Below are positions 1 to 12,085 of a stretch of DNA of 64,000 nt, one piece after another; the first letter of the stretch is position 1, and each line of letters opens with the position of its first letter. Under the pieces are notes generated by a model that saw only the letters and a program-made list of their open reading frames with translations, had not been told where the DNA came from and did no database searches. Origin of the DNA: Sarcomyxa edulis (taxonomy: Eukaryota; Basidiomycota; Agaricomycetes; Agaricales; Mycenaceae); NCBI GenBank assembly GCA_009761415.1, contig QUOL01000005.1, forward strand, positions 620,001 to 684,000, read 5' to 3'. Position numbers and translations under genes: made by a program.

Positions 1-549
1 CGACACCGCCTAGCCCACATGTGTTGACATCGTAGAACCAGAAGGTCTCGTTGACATTTTCGGTGAGGATTGGGATGGGGTAGGTGGTGACCGCCGTTCC
101 ATTTCCTGCATCACGGAAGCTCGTGTCGAACCCGTTGATCGTGATGTCGGTCTCGTGTGCGGGGATACAAGGGTTGGCGAATGTAGACTGGGTTGCGGTA
201 TGGTTACCCTGGGTGACTAGAGGGGTGCGTTAGCGAAAGTCATTCATCTCGAGTGGACGTTGTGTCTTACAATTGAACCAAACGGTATCACCTGCAGGTC
301 CGGTTAATACGGGAATTCAACGATACTTTTTTTGGAAATGGACATACCAACGACAGCATTCACGCGTTCTGGTTTGAAGACCAAAGAGCCATTGGTGGAA
401 GTGTTCCCACCGACTTGAATCCAAATGTCGGCAGCAGAGACTGCGCTAACGACGACGGAGAGCTAATAAAAGGTCAGGTTAATTTATTTTCCGATGAGCA
501 ACATGATAGATAGACTTGCGATGGCTGCAGAGATGGTGAAAGAATGCAT
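1..549 (-). CDS. Secreted cupredoxin-like protein (3' end outside window)
   Basis: Reading leftward from the ATG at 549, the exons give a signal peptide (MHSFTISAAI then LSVVVSAVSA), then a plastocyanin-like beta-barrel start: DIWIQVGG, a short NGSLVF strand, VNAVVGDTVWFNF, and TQGNHTATQSTFANPCIP. The conserved GDTVWFNF..NHT.TQS.F..PC pattern is that of fungal extracellular cupredoxin-fold proteins, whose His and Cys residues usually bind copper. The gene runs off the left edge shortly after FWFYDVNTCG, so the last strand and any Ser-rich GPI tail are not visible. Introns: about 463-519 (a GC-AG intron, see findings), about 292-352 and about 217-272. A surface or wall role is inferred from family knowledge only. 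Confidence 0.8.
463..519 (-). other. GC-AG intron in the cupredoxin gene
   Basis: The intron begins GCAAGT and ends TTATTAG on the minus strand. Only this cut joins the ten-codon first exon in frame with the remainder of the signal peptide. The nearby GT inside GCAAGT would shift the frame. Confidence 0.7.
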
Positions 550-1047
550 GATAATGCGAGTTTTTTGCTACGACGAGGAGGAGAGGACAAGGAACGACGA
601 GGGAGGTTGAAAAAGAGTGTAGAGTTGGTCTAGCTTTTTCACCGAAGTAGAACCGCGTAAAAGATTCGGGGAATGCCTCGCACGATGCAGACAGCGTTAT
701 TTCATCACTCTATTTTTGACTTTCGCAGACTCTGATTGGCTGGATACCATTCTAGTGACATCACCTATGATCACCGCAGCCCATGGAAGATAGTAACTTT
801 GGTACGAGGAGGCGAGGGAGCGCCCAGTGAAACATTTTAACACCCATTAATCACAGTATCACCTACTATCACAAAAAAGTATAGGAAATTAGGAGCGAGA
901 ATGACGATGAGTACGAATAGGTGATATTGTAGCAAGCCTGACGATGGGTAGGTGATATCGTAGAGAGTCGTAGTGGTAGAAACATAGGGCATAGGGCAAG
1001 TCTAGATCTATGAGAAGCATACCAAGGTTCACATCGTCTAAACTCCA
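550..1047. other. Intergenic region
   Basis: Upstream region of the cupredoxin gene and downstream region of the F-box-like gene. A short frame at 869-1057 has no recognisable features. I see no RNA gene or repeat here. Confidence 0.5.
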
Positions 1048-2100
1048 TCAGGGCCACGAATTTCCGCCAACCTCAGGTACTTCCTCTTGCTCCTCGTCAA
1101 CATGACTTGCGCTCAGGCGAGAATGGGCCCAGAAATCTACGGGCCCACATGCATTTGTGACAGCGGACATGCCACTCCATTCGTCCTTCCACATTCCGTA
1201 TATACCTTTTGTCAGCACCAGCCTGTTGTCCTCGTCTCGGAGGACAGACAGTTGCTTCCAGATGTTGGATTGACGAACTTCTCTGGAAATCAACCAAGGG
1301 GTAGGAAAGACGCTAATGACGAGCATCTTCAGCGCAGGCCGAGACTGCAGAATGACACGAACATCGTCCACGAAGGTCAGGTCATTATCTTCATTACAGT
1401 TGATACGACGAGATAGTTGAAGGTGAGTAAGCTCTGGAAGGGGACCGAAAGAAGATAATATCGACGAGGGTGAGTGCCAAGTATCACCTGGTTCGCAAAT
1501 ACGCAGATGAGTGATGGGCGATGTGATGTCGGGCGATGAGAACAAAGATGCGTCTGGAAGTGAAGGTGACCAGACGCACGATCCATCATCGTAGGATTGG
1601 ATTGAGATCTCCGCAGGACATCCTCTGCCGACCTCCCATGTCACAGACGAGAGGTTCATCGGCTCAGGGAAAGATGGGACGGCAAGAGAGAGAAGTCCAG
1701 TGCATGCACCGACGATAGTCAGGAGTTGTTGGCGTGTGGAAGTTCTGTATGACTCGGGTTTCCATGTCACAGCTAATCTCTTGACTCTTTCGGACAGAAA
1801 GGTTAGAGACTTGGTACGGACGGTACGGTGAAAGAGCGCGATAGTCTGGGGAGAGTCGAGGACTACGGTTCGATAGAGTATGATGTCTATGAAATTACTG
1901 ATGGATTTGGATACGAGAGCAAGGGCGAAGGCGCTTGGTTTAGAGACCAATATCGCCTGTTCTAAGATGTCTAGGATGAGTTCTGAAGGAATCCAAGAGA
2001 TGGGAGATTCCGATGGACGAGCGGCGATGAGTGAGAGGGAAAGTGAACGCGTTCGTCGACCGACGTCGCGTTTTGTTGATGTCAATGTAACCGTAGTCAT
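1048..2100 (-). CDS. F-box-like protein, basidiomycete type
   Basis: A single uninterrupted 350-codon frame. After a basic Ser-rich N-terminus, residues about 35-80 read ISWIPSELILDILEQA..ALALVSKSISNFIDIILYRTVVL. This is the F-box-like pattern (LP.EL...I......L......SK.........LYR.V.L) of the very large agaricomycete F-box family. In such proteins this segment binds Skp1 of SCF ubiquitin ligases. The rest lacks recognisable leucine-rich repeats but keeps the usual C-terminal look of the family (RPALKMLVISVFP, FWAHSR). Substrate unknown. Adjacent genes give no hint of its partner. Confidence 0.7.
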   Translation of the reverse strand: MTTVTLTSTKRDVGRRTRSLSLSLIAARPSESPISWIPSELILDILEQAILVSKPSAFALALVSKSISNFIDIILYRTVVLDSPQTIALFHRTVRTKSLTFLSERVKRLAVTWKPESYRTSTRQQLLTIVGACTGLLSLAVPSFPEPMNLSSVTWEVGRGCPAEISIQSYDDGSCVWSPSLPDASLFSSPDITSPITHLRICEPGDTWHSPSSILSSFGPLPELTHLQLSRRINCNEDNDLTFVDDVRVILQSRPALKMLVISVFPTPWLISREVRQSNIWKQLSVLRDEDNRLVLTKGIYGMWKDEWSGMSAVTNACGPVDFWAHSRLSASHVDEEQEEVPEVGGNSWP

Positions 2101-3050
2101 GGCTGTAGACCTATTGGAACTCGAAGGAAGGAGGCTGAAGATAAGTTATAGAGAACGAGAAGAAAGAAACAACTCGACTCGTCTATGGTCTATATAAGTC
2201 GAAGAGAAAAAAAAAGTGAGCTGTCGTCTGAATCATCATTCATCATGAAGTTAACGCCATTAGCGGATGTCCGAGCCCGAATCACACTTTTCCAGCGCTC
2301 AGCCGTCATTCCGGTTTCGACCGAACTTCCACCGAGATTACAGCATTGGTTGTCTGGATTCGTGTGCACAGGTCTATGTTTATAGGACGGAAAATGGCTG
2401 AAAGACAACGCGGAAAGAAAATATGTAAGTAAACAGCAGAGTTCTGGGGAGATACGGAACGCAACTATTTGCGTGCTGCTAACATCAGGATGCCAAAAGA
2501 TTTATCGTGCGAGATCCCAACTTCTCCGGAAAGATACGAGCAGGAATCAAGTAGGATTGAGTTTTGAGTCAGGTTGTGGTGCAAGACGGATCCGAGGGGT
2601 AATACCGGACAGTTTTGAATAGGTTTTGGAGAGATTACAGCGGTATGACGGACAGTCATTGTGGATCAGAGGGTTGTCTGGACTCTGAGACTCCCAGTCG
2701 CCTCTAGTCGTCCTCGGTATCAAGATAAATTTGGGATAGATCAACACGACGCGTTCATCGGGTCACTTTTGGTTCTTGGAGTAGATTGATGCCTTTTCCA
2801 CGCAGATACGGTGTCTCTGGATCTTCTTGAAGTCTTCAGAGTGAGAAACTCCATACATCTTAGTATGGTGAAGCTGAAGGACGTCCTGTGGCGGTGCCGG
2901 CGTCAAAATGCAAAGGAGGCGCCGGCGGGAGACGATAGGGTGCGAATCAAACAAGTCCAAAAAGTTGCAAGGCAGCCGTTCGTACGCGTGCAAGCTTTGA
3001 CACGGAACTTTCGGTCTTTTTTTTCGAACTTCACCTAAATCCCTGGTGCC
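2101..3050. other. Intergenic region between the F-box-like gene and TIM22
   Basis: No convincing coding region. The small frames on both strands overlap each other and lack motifs. It should contain the upstream regions of two divergent genes: the F-box-like gene (minus) and TIM22 (plus). Confidence 0.5.
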
Positions 3051-3727
3051 ATGAATGGGAGGCCGACCAGCCAAACATATCCTTGCCAGGTGCCAATATA
3101 CGCTCCTGGCAAGGAGCCCTTGCCCCCAGGCTTCACCGAAGAGGATCGGGCACAACTTATGGAAGCCAAGAAATGGGAAGGATACATGGGCATGGCTATG
3201 GAATCGTGCATCGTAAAAACCGTATTGGCAGGTGGAGCTGGTGCGTTTTCAACGATCTATCCTTTGTGTGTTGGCATTGATGGGAGTCTGTTACAGGTTT
3301 CGGTATCGGAGCGTTTTTCTCTCTGATGTCTGCTTCATTTGCATATGAAGACCCTCTATTGCGTCAACAGACGCAGGTTGGCCTGAATACCACACAAAAG
3401 GCCAGCCAGATCATGAAAGATATGGGAAAGGGCATGTGGACTAGTGGTAAAGGTTTCGGTAAAGTGGGCGCACTATTTGCTGGCATTGAATGCGTTATAG
3501 AATCAGTAAGCATCCATCACTTCCAAAATATCACCTTGATCAATGGAGATATCCCCCAGTATCGCGCAAAAAACGATATATACAATTCTATCTCCTCTGG
3601 CTTTGTGGCAGGCGGAGTACTGGCGCGGAATTCTGGTCCAAAGGCTGCTTTTGGTGGTGGACTCGCTTTTGCAGCGTTTTCGGCGGCTATCGACCTGCTC
3701 TTCATGCGACGTGAAACACCAGAGTGA
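3051..3727 (+). CDS. TIM22: Mitochondrial import inner membrane translocase subunit TIM22
   Basis: Three exons (3051-3239, about 3296-3507 and about 3580-3727) join in frame. The protein has an N-terminal segment rich in Pro ([19 protein letters not shown]), a conserved W and MGMAMESC, and then Tim17/22/23-family membrane segments: [71 protein letters not shown] and [20 protein letters not shown]. It is the channel subunit that inserts carrier proteins into the inner mitochondrial membrane. The length of about 180 residues fits the family. The start gives a normal N-terminus with no cleavable presequence, as expected for TIM22. Confidence 0.92.
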
Positions 3728-4107
3728 GATTTATTTCTATCGCGTCAGACTGCGTCTTACTAACTCGGAATGCAGGGAGGATTAGAACAACCACACATCA
3801 CGTTCAAGGGACCACCGATAGCTCTAATTTATTATGCTTGGATATACACACACCGCACCTCACTGTACTTTTTCTAATGACAATCCATAGACCACGACCA
3901 GACGATCAAGGAGACTCCCTCCCTGCTCAATTCAGCACTTCTACTTGAAACATGATAGATACACAACAAATCCCGCTACAATAAGACCACCACGACAACA
4001 GAAAAGACAAATAGAATGGCAAGTAAGTAAAATGTGTTGAAAAATTAGGTATAAATGATTTGTCGTCCATTAGTCGTCCGTCCCTAGGCCTCAAACCCCT
4101 CCCGTTT
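3728..4107. other. Short convergent intergenic region
   Basis: 3' flanks of TIM22 (plus) and of the arrestin gene (minus). No further gene seen. Confidence 0.5.
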
Positions 4108-6812
4108 TCAATCCAGAATATTCAGGTTCACAACGATCGATCCCCTGATATTATCATACGCTGGGGGTGCCTCCCCCATCTCGCTCTCCTGCCCGGAAAC
4201 CAGCCTCTCGAATTGAGTGTTCTGGTCGAACAGGGCATTAGCTAATGCTGCTGTGCCATGCGCATGCGCATGTCCAAGAGGCCCGGTGTCCGCGAGAGAA
4301 GTTTCAGAATCTGAAGAGCGGGATGGGACACGATGCAGCGTCAATGGCAAGACATGATGTGCTCGAAGTGTCGCGTGATGTTCTTCAGCATTAGCCAATC
4401 GTCTGATTTCGCAAGGACATTTTGGAGTGACAGAAGAACAATCTTCGAGAGATTCCGTATATCGTGGTAGAGATATCCAATCAGGATTACATCGACACTA
4501 GAAAGGACAAAAGTTTTGGTTTTTTGGGAATATCAATGATTATGAACCTCTGTATACGCACTGAAAGGATCTGGACAGGTGTCTGCACCACAATATCGAA
4601 CAGTTTTCTCTTTCCAGTCTTGATATCCATAGCTTCGTCGTCTCCTCTCTCTACACGTATAACACATTTCAAAAGATGTGTAATGGAAATATTACTCCGA
4701 CGGTTCTTGTTCGTAAAGCGCAGAGCACTACATGAGTTCGGGAGGGCCAGGTCCTGATGGAATTTCCACGGTCCAGGGCCCATCAAGCTTGAAGCCATCT
4801 CGGATAGGTCATCATCGGGGCTACGGACGGTATATAGAGGGGAGTCCTTGAACGCGTTGACATCGTCCGAGTCGAGAGGAAGGATAGGCGAGGCATTTTT
4901 ACCTTCTGATTTCAGAGATAAGAGTTGAATGCGGCTTATTGGATCTGACCGAGCAATTCGTTTCATTTGAGTGTAATAATCGACTCGTTCTGGGCAAAAA
5001 CAACTTTTAGAATGGCAACGCTAGTAGAGATTAGATCTAGCACACCTTCAATGTAAACGGATATTCGATGTACTTTGATTTTGGCTAGAGGCATCAATGT
5101 GAAGGTGATTGGTACTGTCCCACCTATATAGAAGCTACGTCCGGATATTGAGATTAGATATTGAAGTTGGTCGTCCCAGTGCCGTTCTACGATAATATTC
5201 TCGGTATCCTCCGTATCCTCGTCCCCAGGACACGAGATGACGATCACCTCTCGAGTAGCAGATAATTTGGACTTGAATGCTCCTGGGCGATGTGCGTTCG
5301 CTTTGAGTCGCCACGTTACATTCCCGTAATTGCACTCGAGACTCGGGGGAGAATTCCCGGGGATTGTGAAAGATATCGGGTATGTATACGTACCTGCGTA
5401 TATGTATACTTAGTCTCGCCGTCAAAAACTATGAACGAGGGTTGTAGTGTCACCTTTCTTGAACTCTTTCGATCCATCCCCTACATCGTCTACGTCCAGC
5501 TTCAGAATCTCTCCGAATTTGCTAAACGCTGATTTTGGTTCCTCTACATGGCTCGCCAGATGTTGATTTGACAGTTTCTTCTCCAAGGTCCTGCCTCTTG
5601 CCGTCGAAGCTTCTCTGTCTCGACTTCGAGGCACGCTCGTATTCGCTGTCCGGTCCCTCGACGTTGTATCTTCCCTCCGACCTCTTGAAACTGCAGCTTT
5701 GGGGGAATGTGGTCGCACAGCGTCCAAGATAACGTTAGAGACAGAAGCAAGGCTAAAACGGGAGTGTCGCCGGCCTCGGGATTCTACCGCCCCTGTTGTG
5801 GAACTTGCACCAGAGTCTGTAGAGAGAGGAGGCGTATGGGAGTATGGTGAATGATGCGAGAGACGACTTTGACTATGACTGTGATCGTCCTCTGGAACAT
5901 CCTCGAAACTTGGTCGACGCGATAGCGAGGTATCACGATACGATTGGACGCTGGATGACGAAGATACAGGCGGTCCAGGCGAATGTCCGAGAGAACGACC
6001 TATAATAAGAGTGAGCTAATCGATGCATTGTGTGATGGAAAGAGAGGCACGGACTTCGAGGTTCCGTGAGTTCCGCTGTGCCTAAATCTGCTCTTAAGGC
6101 ATTCCGGAAATCTTCTAGGGTCTGGGCTGGGTCGTCAGGAGTTCGAGGCGAGTGAAGTGGTTGAGTTGGGGCTTCTAGATGAGAAGTACTAGGAGGGGTG
6201 ACAAACGTATAGGCTGGAATTTGACCTAAATGGAGATCTTCGCGATGATACACGGGGCTACGCTGAAAATATGAGCTATCTGCACTAGAATGCCGGGCAG
6301 GACGGTTGTATGACGGATTGTGAGATACTTCGACCGTGGACACCTCTTCGCGATTTCGTGGGGTATCGGGATGATGTGGTTCAATCTCCCAGTCGTCTAG
6401 TCCTGCATCGTCGTCAAAGTTGATTCCTGGTCCGACAGACGAGGTTCTCCTTGGTGTTGAACCTGCACGGAAAAATACAGTCTTCGCACAGAATAGTTTA
6501 TGTTCCTCCGTCACTTCAATACGCCGTGCCCCGATACCTATAATCTGACATTTAAAGGAGTAATCAAATGGGGATGAACGAGCTTCACACACCTTCTGGC
6601 CAAGCAGTCACCACTTTGGCTTGTAATTCGAGCTCTATACTCGTTATTTTTGTCGGCTTCACAAGCTCTAGGACGAGCAGGCCCCGCAACATAGATGGCT
6701 GCGAGTCATTGAGCATTCGCCGTCTCCCGGTGACATCCGTGGTCCTGAGGAACACCGCAGATTCCGTCAGGCGGATGGACAGCGAATTCTTGTGTTTGTC
6801 GACTCCAGGCAT
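4108..6812 (-). CDS. Alpha-arrestin (arrestin-related trafficking adaptor) with PPxY motif
   Basis: Six exons read leftward from ATG 6812 to about 800 residues. The N-terminal arrestin fold begins LSIRLTESAVFLR..SMLRGLLVLELVKPTKI and continues across the first intron into TAWPEGIGARRIEVTEEHKLF. A long Ser/Pro-rich insertion follows (about 6060-5450). The fold resumes with YTYPISFTIPGNSPPSLE, then NYGNVTWRLKANAHRPGAF. The C-terminal arrestin domain has SGRSFYIGGTVPITFTLMPL and the typical ending ILSCRCNPDWISLPRY. PPAY near the C-terminus (about 4130) is a ligand for WW domains of Nedd4/Rsp5 ubiquitin ligases. Such adaptors recruit the ligase to plasma-membrane transporters for endocytosis. The next gene upstream is a potassium transporter, but nothing shows it is the client. 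Confidence 0.88.
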
Positions 6813-7651
6813 TATACTGGGCTCAGTAGCAAAGAGAGAAATATCATGAGTGGTCTTCCGGATCTCCTGTCCTTCCAGAAGATTGCCGCCGGAAGATTTT
6901 TAGAATAGCACATGGCGTATAAATGGGCTCAAATGGTCAAATCTTGTGGCTATTTTTTGCATCGTCGATTGAGACGAGGGCTCGAGATAAGGGACAGGCG
7001 TGTATACTACAGCAAGGGACGTAGTGCATAGTCTGTCTCTATAATAGGTCAAGTCCGAGCTTATATCTAGGGTCGTTCTTGTATACTTCGCGCTCGGTGG
7101 CTTTCGAGTTGTTCCTACCTGCAGAGAAGTGATGTTGAGGATCAGGTCGTACAACGGTATTGCCAGAACGAAAATTATCAGAGAGAAGATAAATCTGCCA
7201 GGCAGATGCGTCATTCGGGAGCGTACTGATATTTCAGACCTCCCGTCCGACAAGTGAATGATACACGAATTTCTCATCATACAGAAGGAGGCATAGACGA
7301 CGAACTCACATGCCTGTACGAGTACGATGAACTTGCGATGATTGTTCAGATGTTGTCTAGCCGATAAGAGAGGAAAAACACGGTTGAAGGGAGTAAAAAT
7401 GGAATGATCGACGATCGACATCTTATCTCTGCAGTGGGCGGCGCCACTGTCTGCCAAAACTCTGCAGGCCCCCGCAATGGGTATCCGGTCAAGACTTTGG
7501 ATATAGATACAAATTAAATTGGCCCTCTATGTGGATAAGTAGTATAGTACAACTGACAGAAAGAATCCCGAATCTCTAGTCTAATATCGAGGTGTTAGGT
7601 ATGTATGTTATGCATATGTAAATCGCGTTTCAAAAGATATATATGAAGGTC
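6813..7651. other. Intergenic region with one 185-codon open frame of doubtful status
   Basis: A minus-strand frame at 6900-7457 is open for 185 codons and contains one hydrophobic stretch (FSLIIFVLAIPLYDLIL). It has no recognisable domain. It lies just upstream of the arrestin start, where a 5' untranslated region is expected. I do not call it a gene. Confidence 0.3.
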
Positions 7652-10600
7652 CTAACCCGTAGAACTCCACGTCTCCATCCGGTCCATGGATGCAGCGCGT
7701 AGTCCTGCCTCTTCCACGAACATCTCCTGGCTATTTGTCCGTAACGCTGTTCTCCGTCGCTGACGATCAGTACCCAGTTCGCTACCAGTATGATGATTCG
7801 AGTGTGGCGTAGGCGTAGGTGTAGACACGCGTGATAAGATGTCGCCGTCTGAGTAGCGCGAATTGATCTGGCTGAGACCCTGACTCTTTTCGTCGTCTTC
7901 GTTTTCTCTGAATTTTTCATATTCGGCAGGGAGCATCACAGCGCGGTCGATAGCAACCGGGAGACCACGATGACGGCCACGAATCATGACGAGACACACG
8001 ATAAGTTTGGATAATGGTCTGAAAGCACCGGACAGCGAGTAGTTTTGCTGTGTCAAGACGAAGGTGTCAGATGTTTCCAATGTCGACAGGAAATTGAGAC
8101 GTACAGTAGGAATGCCGAGAGTGAGCCCAACTGTTCCATATGCAGAGACCAACTCAAACACTGTAATCAACGTCTCAGTCGGTTGTCACAGAAATTCTGG
8201 CCGTGGAAAACTCACAGATAGTGAATATATTGAACCACCCATAATTCTCCTCATCTTGGATTTTGTGACGCTAGTAAGACAGGCAATTAGAAAAGACTAA
8301 TACAAGACACCTTACTATCTCTCACCTCAATGATACAAACAAGAAACAGCGCCAGTCCCAACCACCACATATCAAAAGCCAATTGTTTCCGAGCGTGCAT
8401 AGCGAGGTATTGACTCCAGACGTGAATACGCTTTCCAGTTGGCTGGAAGGGGACTTCTTCTTCGGAATCGTCGTCTTCTTGAAATACCCCGAGGGATTGC
8501 TCTTCGTACACATTCGTCGATCGTACACTGGAGACGAAGAAAAGGTTCAGTCTCGTATGCAAATTGTGACGAACCAGCCTGACTGACCTCAGCGCTATCG
8601 GATAGACACTGATGTACATCATGCACACATCTGGTGAATCGTTTAATCAATATCCTTATGGGATACGACGCGATGCTAAAGACAAAGGCTCACATAGAAC
8701 TCTATAAGAAGCAAGTCTATTAGTAAAGCATCCACAACAATATTCAAAGATTATACGTACTTGACGGCAGGCGAAAGAGACGACAGAGCTACTGTACCAA
8801 AGCCTGCAGCACGCACAGCAATGGCTTGCAGCAGACCGATGATGAATCGTGTGCCTAATGGAACGGTTTCAATCTCCGGGTTGCCGATGTCCAATACCAT
8901 GAAGCAAAACCAATCCGTAGCACTATAGGTCGAAAGATTGGGGTTTGTCAGCGATTTGGTTGGATGAATGAATGGGGGAAAACACACTTAAGCGTCGTTA
9001 CAATCATAACAAGAAACCACGTCTGATGCGAAGGGAACAGATAGATGAAACATCTGCGGGGGTGGTCAAGAAGGAAATGCAAGGTTTCGCTAAGACGCGA
9101 GTATTTTGGAACGATCTTGGAGAGAGACCATCTAGAAGATTATTTAGTATTTCGGAGGGGCCTTAGACGTCGATAGAGGGCCTACATAGTGACACGCAAG
9201 CTAATCGAGAAGATAACGATGAGTACTGTGTAAATGGATAACAAGTGCAAACTCACAAAATTGGCTGCGATCATTGAAGGGAGGTTAGACGTAGATATCG
9301 AAGGATAAAGAAGGACCAACTTACAAAAGCAGTATTACCAGCCAAGATGAGAATGATCATGAATATGATCATGGGGTAGGCTTTCTGAAAAGGCACCATG
9401 GACTGGTCGACCAGGGACATCCCAGTGTTCGTATACGCAGAGACAGTTTGAAATATGGAGAACCTAATAACGGCATCAGAAAAAGGAGAGAATAAGAGGC
9501 AAAGCGGTGCAGAGAGTACCATGTAGAACTAACAGGGCGAAGTTGTTCTGGAGGTACGAAGACGGGACTCCATTTGTGCATCGACATGTAGGGTGCTATT
9601 ATGATGAAAGCGATTAGTTGCACCCCGAAATGATACTATACAGATGTCAGACTGTGAGGATTGAGCGAGGGTAGACAGAGTACAAACTCACCCCCGCGAC
9701 GATCCAAAGTAGAGCATTCAGTGCCCTGTACTCCACCCCTCCAAGCTCCTCCATCTGTTCGTTCGTCAGAAGGTGGAACGCGGAATTTCGGCCCACGACG
9801 GCGTCGAAGCTGATGTACGGGACGGGTTTCGCTCCGTGAGGAACATTTCCACCTCGGTGTGAGACAATAGTTTGAGTGACAGGCATTGTCATGGTCCTCG
9901 TTAGTTTACTTTGTAAGCCTGGAAAGACCCTATGGAACAGACTGCCTATAATTTCATGTGGCATGGGAAATCCTCCGAAGCCTCGATGTTTTCCGCGGAG
10001 CGTTGGCCGATGATTGGTATGAGTCGTTGCGTGAGTCGTAAGTGTTATTTGTGGGGCGAGCCCTGTTCGGATGGATCCTGGACAAATGACAGTCAGTTGA
10101 CCGCAAGACAGATATACTTTGACGGAAATGCTGACTTCTCTCTTCGATCGGTTCAGCTGCCGGTCTGAACGGTCCTCGACGAGGAGCAGGAGCAAACTCC
10201 ACTGTCTGGGTCCGATGGAAGGGATGATGTCTGGCTTGTAGCCCGAGTCCTATCGTCTCAAAACGTTGCACAGGAGCTGATTTTGGGATATTTGATCAAC
10301 ACTTTGCACGAGCCACGAAAATTGTGAGATACTTGCGTAGCTTCGGTGCATCTGGTTTTGGATATGCTCCGGGATCTGACAGACGACGAAGAAGTCTGTT
10401 TACATGTGGTCAGGTGAATGTTGGTCATCTAGGGGATTGAACGTACTTTTTTCTCGATTCAGAATCATGAACGTCCGCCCTCGAAGAAAAAGGGTCTGAG
10501 GGTGATAGGCTCGGCGCAGCCTTTTCGGCAAACGCAGCTTTTTCAGCAAAAGCGACGCTCGCTTCATGCTGAGGTTGCGTTGATGGTGCTTTCCTGAGGG

Positions 10601-11480
10601 TGTCCGCAGGTCCATCGCTGATCCAGCCACTCGGATTCACAAGTTTCGGCGCATCATCCATTCGACGAATCATGTCCGGCCTCAACTTTTGTATCAAGCC
10701 TTTCTTTTGTTCTTTCTTCTTATGATCCTTCTTTGAGTCCTTGCGCTGAGTGACGGTGGCATCTTCCTCTTGCACGATCGAGAGAGCGGTGCTGCGTTGT
10801 AGGAATGTTCCGATTCGGCCAGTCCACCGAGAGGACGTGGATGTTTGCCCGTGGCCATTAGCTGCTGCTCTTGCGGCTTTTTCTGCCTTGTGTTTGAGCG
10901 CGGCCTCCACGATGTATTGGAATTTTCTGGCAAAGTAGTGCCTATCCAAGCTATGTCAGATCCAATGATCAGTGAGACAAGCTGCTCCGCTCACCTCCTA
11001 ATATATACCATGACCCAAGAGACAACCACCTTTGTGACATCGTCAGAGATCAGATCAAAAAAAGAGATGAACACGCACTGGACTCCCTAGACACATCTGA
11101 ATGAACAGAATTGTTTGCTGCCACCCCGTCAACGAGCTCAAGTCCACCGTAGCCAATCCGCAGACCGTCATGGCGCTGACACAGTTGTAGAGAGCATCGA
11201 TGTATGATATATGATATCTTCCATTGCTGGCGTAAAATATCCCAGAGAAGATGAGGGGAGTGAATGTGCTGGGTGGGACGGAGATAGTCAGTAGTAATAT
11301 CGGAGACTAGGGTTATAGTTATCACGCACAAGAATATGATATGAACCCGATACTAGAAAAACATAAGCGTCAAGTACCTCAAAAGGATGATAGGGGGGAT
11401 TTGAGACGCACAAAGTTCAGATGTCTACGGGTTGACTTCCAGAGGGATTCGTGCGGGATGAGAGTCGACAAAGAGACCAT
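7652..11480 (-). CDS. TRK1: Trk-type potassium transporter
   Basis: Many exons on the minus strand; start chosen at MVSLSTLIPHESLW, followed by LNFYRVHIIF after an intron. All four pore-loop signatures of the Trk/Ktr/HKT family are visible in order: SAMTVCGLATVDLSSL, TVSAYTNTGMSLVDQS, AVRAAGFGTVALSSLSP and ELVSAYGTVGLTLG. The glycine of each pore loop forms the K+ selectivity filter in this family. A long charged cytoplasmic loop (about 10425-10930, rich in Lys and Gln) separates the first and second repeats, as in other fungal Trk proteins. The C-terminus is a short Ser/Thr-rich tail ending WSSTG. It would mediate K+ uptake at the plasma membrane. Confidence 0.9.
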
Positions 11481-12085
11481 CAGACGACTAAGTTTTCACA
11501 ATGTCCTCGATACTGAACACGGACAATGGTCGGTATTGAACGGGGCTCGAACGGGGGTAGAAGATCTGGCAGGGCACGTTCGTAGCTGGTGTTCGGAAAC
11601 AATTTTAGACAGAAGAGCTTCGAAAGTCGAGAATGATACAAGAATACGGCCAAATGGCGACTTGCAAGCCGTTGGCAGAGCGCTGTTGGCAGTGCCAGAT
11701 GGCGTCGAGGTTGAGTTGAGCGGGAGGCCTGAAATTTCGCATTTTTGCGGCTGGGCGGGTTTCACGATCGTACTCGTATCCTTGACATCATGTACGCAAA
11801 TTCACGGGACCGTTAGGCCTGGGCAACAATTTCAGGAGATAAATTCAAGTACGAGACGAGAAACGGACGGTCACGGTTATATTTGATGGATGTGTGCAAG
11901 CCACCCACCAGAAATAGGCGTAACGAGCGGCTAACATGGGTACAACTGATGTAATATCCTCGAGTGTCCTGCCACTGAAAGAACTCTTTCACATCCTCAG
12001 AGACCTTTTTTATGACAACGGCGTTCAGACATTTAGGACGTATGTTAGTTAACACGGTGTCGCTGAGCTGATGTCTCAGGACGCC
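11481..12085 (-). other. Intergenic region containing a decayed eIF4G trace
   Basis: Contains the Trk 5' flank. At about 11966-12032 the minus strand reads NAVVIKKVSEDVKEFF, close to DAVRKITEDVKEFF found at the MA3 approach of the two eIF4G genes that keep MA3. This is a remnant of the missing 3' end of the adjacent short eIF4G gene. Confidence 0.65.

Noticed and set aside
6900..7457. 185-codon minus-strand frame
   Set aside because: No domain, in the arrestin 5' flank, and not continued by plausible exons. Mentioned only as a gap.
11496..11765. 89-codon minus-strand frame before the Trk start
   Set aside because: It does not join in frame to the transporter and has no motif; taken as 5' flank.
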